49,895 nucleotides of DNA from Methanocellales archaeon (lineage in GTDB: Archaea; Halobacteriota; UBA148): assembly GCA_030019435.1 (NCBI GenBank), contig JASEEV010000010.1:1-49895 (forward strand). Reading direction: 5' to 3'. The notes beneath the pieces were generated by a model that was not told the origin of the DNA, did not search any database, and was given only the letters and a program-made list of their open reading frames with translations. Numbering within the stretch: the first letter of the stretch is position 1; every line of letters begins with the position of its first letter. Of the stretch, positions 47,154 through 49,895 are shown piece after piece. A program made the position numbers and the translations under genes.

Positions 47154-47742
47154 AACTCAGAGCACAGTCAAGTCAGCGATGAAGATGATGGGTGCCCATG
47201 TCATTAATGCAGTCGATGAGCTCAAAGATGACCAAGTAGGTGCGGTAATCGATCACATCTTAAGCGCGAGAAAGATCTTTGTGATAGGTGCTGGTCGTTC
47301 AGGATTGGTCGGCAGAGCGTTCGCCATGCGGCTGATGCATCTGGGGCTTAGGGTGTTCGTGGTTGGAGAGACCATCACCCCAGCTGTGGAAAAAGGTGAT
47401 CTCCTAGTAGTCATCTCTGGCTCAGGTGAAACGCAATCCGTCGTAGATCTGGCCAAAATCGGAAAGTATCTAGGGGCGAAGATGATCTCGATTACATCAA
47501 ATCCAAAGTCAAAAGCCGCAAGGCATGCTGATGTGCTGATCGTACTAGGGAAGAGGGTTAAGACAAATGAGATGGATTACCTAGAGCGTCAAGTAAGGGG
47601 GACGCATAGATCATTGGCACCACTGGGAACGCTATTCGAGATCACGTCCATGGTTTTTCTGGACGGGATCATCGCTGCGTTGATGGAAATCACCAAGAAG
47701 AGGGAGATGGATCTCAAACTAAGACATGCGACCTTGGAGTGA
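47140..47742 (+). CDS. hxlB: 6-phospho-3-hexuloisomerase
   Basis: SIS domain: FVIGAGRSGLVGRAFAMRLMHLGLRVFVVGETITPAVEKGDLLVVISGSGETQSVVDLAKI; LAPLGTLFEITSMVFLDGIIAALM. Confidence 0.92.
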   Translation: MSKDETQSTVKSAMKMMGAHVINAVDELKDDQVGAVIDHILSARKIFVIGAGRSGLVGRAFAMRLMHLGLRVFVVGETITPAVEKGDLLVVISGSGETQSVVDLAKIGKYLGAKMISITSNPKSKAARHADVLIVLGKRVKTNEMDYLERQVRGTHRSLAPLGTLFEITSMVFLDGIIAALMEITKKREMDLKLRHATLE

Positions 47743-47746
47743 TAAC

Positions 47747-48793
47747 ATGAAGGAAATAAAAAATTTATTAGAAAAACTGTCAAATGCGCATGGCATCTCT
47801 GGGCATGAGGGAAATATCCGGGCGATTGTCGAGGAGGAAATTCGTTCGTACGTCGATGAAGTCAGGATGGACAAACTTGGAAATCTCATTGCGACGAAGG
47901 AAGGAACTTCGCCGTCTATCATGCTTGCTGCCCACATGGATGAGATCGGCTTGATGGTCAAATATGTGGATGATGACGGTTTTATCAAATTTGTCAAGGT
48001 TGGCGGCTGGTTCGACCAGACATTGCTCAACCAACGCGTCATACTTCACACAGAGAAAGGAATGCTAACTGGCGTCATAGGATCAAAGCCACCCCATAGG
48101 ATGAAAGAAGAGGAAAAGAAGAAGGTGATTGAGGCAGATGACATGTTCATCGATGTTGGGGCGACAAGTAAAAAGGATGCCCTAAAATTGGGCATAAGAG
48201 CAGGTACGTCGATCACCATAGACAGGGAACTCCGCCCTTTGGCAAATGATATGGTCACTGGCAAGGCGTTCGACAATAGGGCTGGGTTGGTGATGTTGAT
48301 CGAAGCTCTAAAGCGAACGAACGCAGAGGTGACGGTGCATGCAGTTGGGACTGTCCAAGAGGAAGTTGGACTGAAAGGTGCAAAAACATCTGCCTTTGGA
48401 CTGAGCCCAGATGTTGCTATTGCAACGGAGATCACCATTACGGGTGACCATCCAGGTATCGAGAAAAAAGATTCCGCCATAGAAATCGGCAAAGGACCAT
48501 CGTTAACGGTCTTGGATGCATCTGGGCGTGGACTCATCACGTCCGAACCGGTGCTGAGATGGCTTAGAGAAACGGCTGAGAAAAACAAAATTCCTTACCA
48601 ATTAGATGTCTCCAGCGGAGGAACGACAGATGCGACTGCAATTCAGCTAACAAAGGCTGGCATCCCTTCTGGAACGGTAAGCCTACCAACGAGATATGTC
48701 CACTCGCCGGTCGAGGTGATCAGCCTAAGAGATCTCGATCGATGTGCGGAGTTGATCGCACGCTCCATCGAGACTGTGGATAGGTACTTTTAG
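47747..48793 (+). CDS. M42-family metallopeptidase
   Basis: LAAHMDEIGLMVKYVDDDGFIKFVKVGGW; AFDNRAGLVMLIEAL; GTVQEEVGLKGAKTSAFGLSPDVAIATEITITGDHPG; SGGTTDATAIQLTKAGIPSGTVSLPTRYVHSPVE. Confidence 0.95.
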   Translation: MKEIKNLLEKLSNAHGISGHEGNIRAIVEEEIRSYVDEVRMDKLGNLIATKEGTSPSIMLAAHMDEIGLMVKYVDDDGFIKFVKVGGWFDQTLLNQRVILHTEKGMLTGVIGSKPPHRMKEEEKKKVIEADDMFIDVGATSKKDALKLGIRAGTSITIDRELRPLANDMVTGKAFDNRAGLVMLIEALKRTNAEVTVHAVGTVQEEVGLKGAKTSAFGLSPDVAIATEITITGDHPGIEKKDSAIEIGKGPSLTVLDASGRGLITSEPVLRWLRETAEKNKIPYQLDVSSGGTTDATAIQLTKAGIPSGTVSLPTRYVHSPVEVISLRDLDRCAELIARSIETVDRYF

Positions 48794-48841
48794 GTTTTAT
48801 GATCCGGGCAGTGAAAATGTGCAAGCTCCAGAGGGTGGATT

Positions 48842-48922
48842 GCGTATAACGGCTCCAGCATATGCGACGTTGCGACCGAAGGGCAAGGGCGAAGCCCGAA
48901 GCGTATATGCTGTGTTATCTGA
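48842..48922 (-). repeat. attC-like/MITE-like imperfect palindrome, copy C
   Basis: GCGTATAACGGCTCCAGCATATGCG ... CGTATATGCTGTGTTATCTGAC; lies just after the stop codon of the minus-strand pRiA4b-like gene. Confidence 0.6.
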
Positions 48923-48943
48923 CGTTTGGCATGCATCATGTTC

Positions 48944-49648
48944 CTATCCCGTATATCCGCACATCCCAACACGTGGGGAGTTAACCACTGGCATAAGCAT
49001 ATCTTCACCGCAGGCGTGTTTGCGAGCGCACTTGTCACAAAACCATCCTTCATTATCCCAGATACATTGAGCACATACCTGCGTGGCGATCTTCCCACAC
49101 ACATCGCACGGTATCAAAGGGGGTTCATTCCTGGCCAGAAGCTGAATCGACTCGCCCTTAATTCCACCTTCTCGTTCTGCTACGACCTTCAATGCAAGCT
49201 CTGTTGTGGTTCCGAAATCGTACTCGTAACTGAACTTCGTCCCCAGAACCAACACCTTGCCGAGCGCAACATCCATGTCTCTCTCAGCGTCCAATCCGAA
49301 GAAATTTATCCACATAGCATCTATCCCCAACCCCGTGGTATATCTTGCACCTTGAATCGTGAACGCGCTCATGTGTCCACAGCATTCTACCCAGGTATCT
49401 CTGAGGAACTCATCCAAGTCTTCAAGTGTTGCAGTGGTTGGTGCATCAAGATGCATCCAGTATTTGGGCAGATAGCGTCCCTCCACTATGATATGGAAGA
49501 TTTTCGTTTTCCGTGCGCTTGACATCGCCAACGATGACCCTAACGCAGCTTTTCTTTTCTCGCATGACTTCAGGTGTTTGGTCATTTTCGCCTTACTAAG
49601 GACAGCATTGCAAAAACTACACTTTCCTTTTGACGTCTGTCTTGTCAT
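48944..49648 (-). CDS. pRiA4b ORF-3-like protein with N- and C-terminal zinc-binding motifs (paralog of 3-665)
   Basis: CSFCNAVLSKAKMTKHLKSC; SYEYDFGTTTELALKVV; CDVCGKIATQVCAQC; shared C-terminus PVVNSPRVGMCGYTG. Confidence 0.82.
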   Translation of the reverse strand: MTRQTSKGKCSFCNAVLSKAKMTKHLKSCEKRKAALGSSLAMSSARKTKIFHIIVEGRYLPKYWMHLDAPTTATLEDLDEFLRDTWVECCGHMSAFTIQGARYTTGLGIDAMWINFFGLDAERDMDVALGKVLVLGTKFSYEYDFGTTTELALKVVAEREGGIKGESIQLLARNEPPLIPCDVCGKIATQVCAQCIWDNEGWFCDKCARKHACGEDMLMPVVNSPRVGMCGYTG

Positions 49649-49708
49649 TTTCTCACACCTCCTGATAGCATTTTACCCGATAATCTGTTCAACACACCCC
49701 GAATGTCA

Positions 49709-49793
49709 TATAACGTTTTGAGCGTATCTGAAGTCCAGCCGTTTGGCTGGATTTGGGCAAAGCGTAGCGAAGCCAGATACGCTCTGTTGTGCG
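49709..49793 (-). repeat. attC-like/MITE-like imperfect palindrome, copy D
   Basis: TATAACG..GAGCGTATCTG ... CAGATACGCTC TGTTGTGC: perfect 11-bp inverted arms. Confidence 0.6.
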
Positions 49794-49895
49794 AAGTTGC
49801 TAAATATGATATTTCATCCACCATTCTTTCCTCTTTTCACATGCCAATACCAATTTACTCCTTCTCGCCAAGTAGCTAAAGGGATGTTGTTTTTA

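Noticed and set aside
1-49895. tRNA, rRNA and CRISPR arrays
   Set aside because: Intergenic gaps were scanned by eye; no cloverleaf, rRNA-like stretch or regularly spaced repeats were recognised. Small RNAs cannot be excluded without tools.

Overview
The window is archaeal. It carries TyrS, aIF1A, RIO1, a KH protein, FMN glutamate synthase, NrpR, methanofuran genes (mfnB/mfnF/mfnD) and an fwdDBA-ftr-fwdC-mch-mptN operon, so it comes from an H4MPT/methanofuran C1-metabolising lineage (methanogen, ANME or alkane-oxidiser type). No mcr genes are present. Most of the window is compact housekeeping DNA: translation, fumarase, NAD biosynthesis, nitrogen assimilation, histidine/purine genes, methanofuran synthesis, C1 pathway, MetRS and an M42 peptidase. 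An AT-richer accessory island lies at about 24.2-32.3 kb. The most interesting content there is a four-gene cassette: a histone-fold gene missing from the ORF track and apparently starting with CTG, a lysine-2,3-aminomutase fused to a D-Ala-D-Ala-ligase-type ATP-grasp domain, a second stand-alone ATP-grasp ligase, and a GNAT acetyltransferase. A second signal is a family of about 85-bp imperfect palindromes ending in TATAAC/GTTATA (attC-like or MITE-like). Two of them lie directly after the stop codons of two inverted paralogous pRiA4b-ORF3-like genes at the window ends. Other points are tandem NrpR-like operators in the nrpR/glutamate synthase intergenic region, a 41-aa zinc-ribbon ORF missed by the ORF track, and two apparent CTG starts. 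All calls come from reading the sequence; no searches were run.
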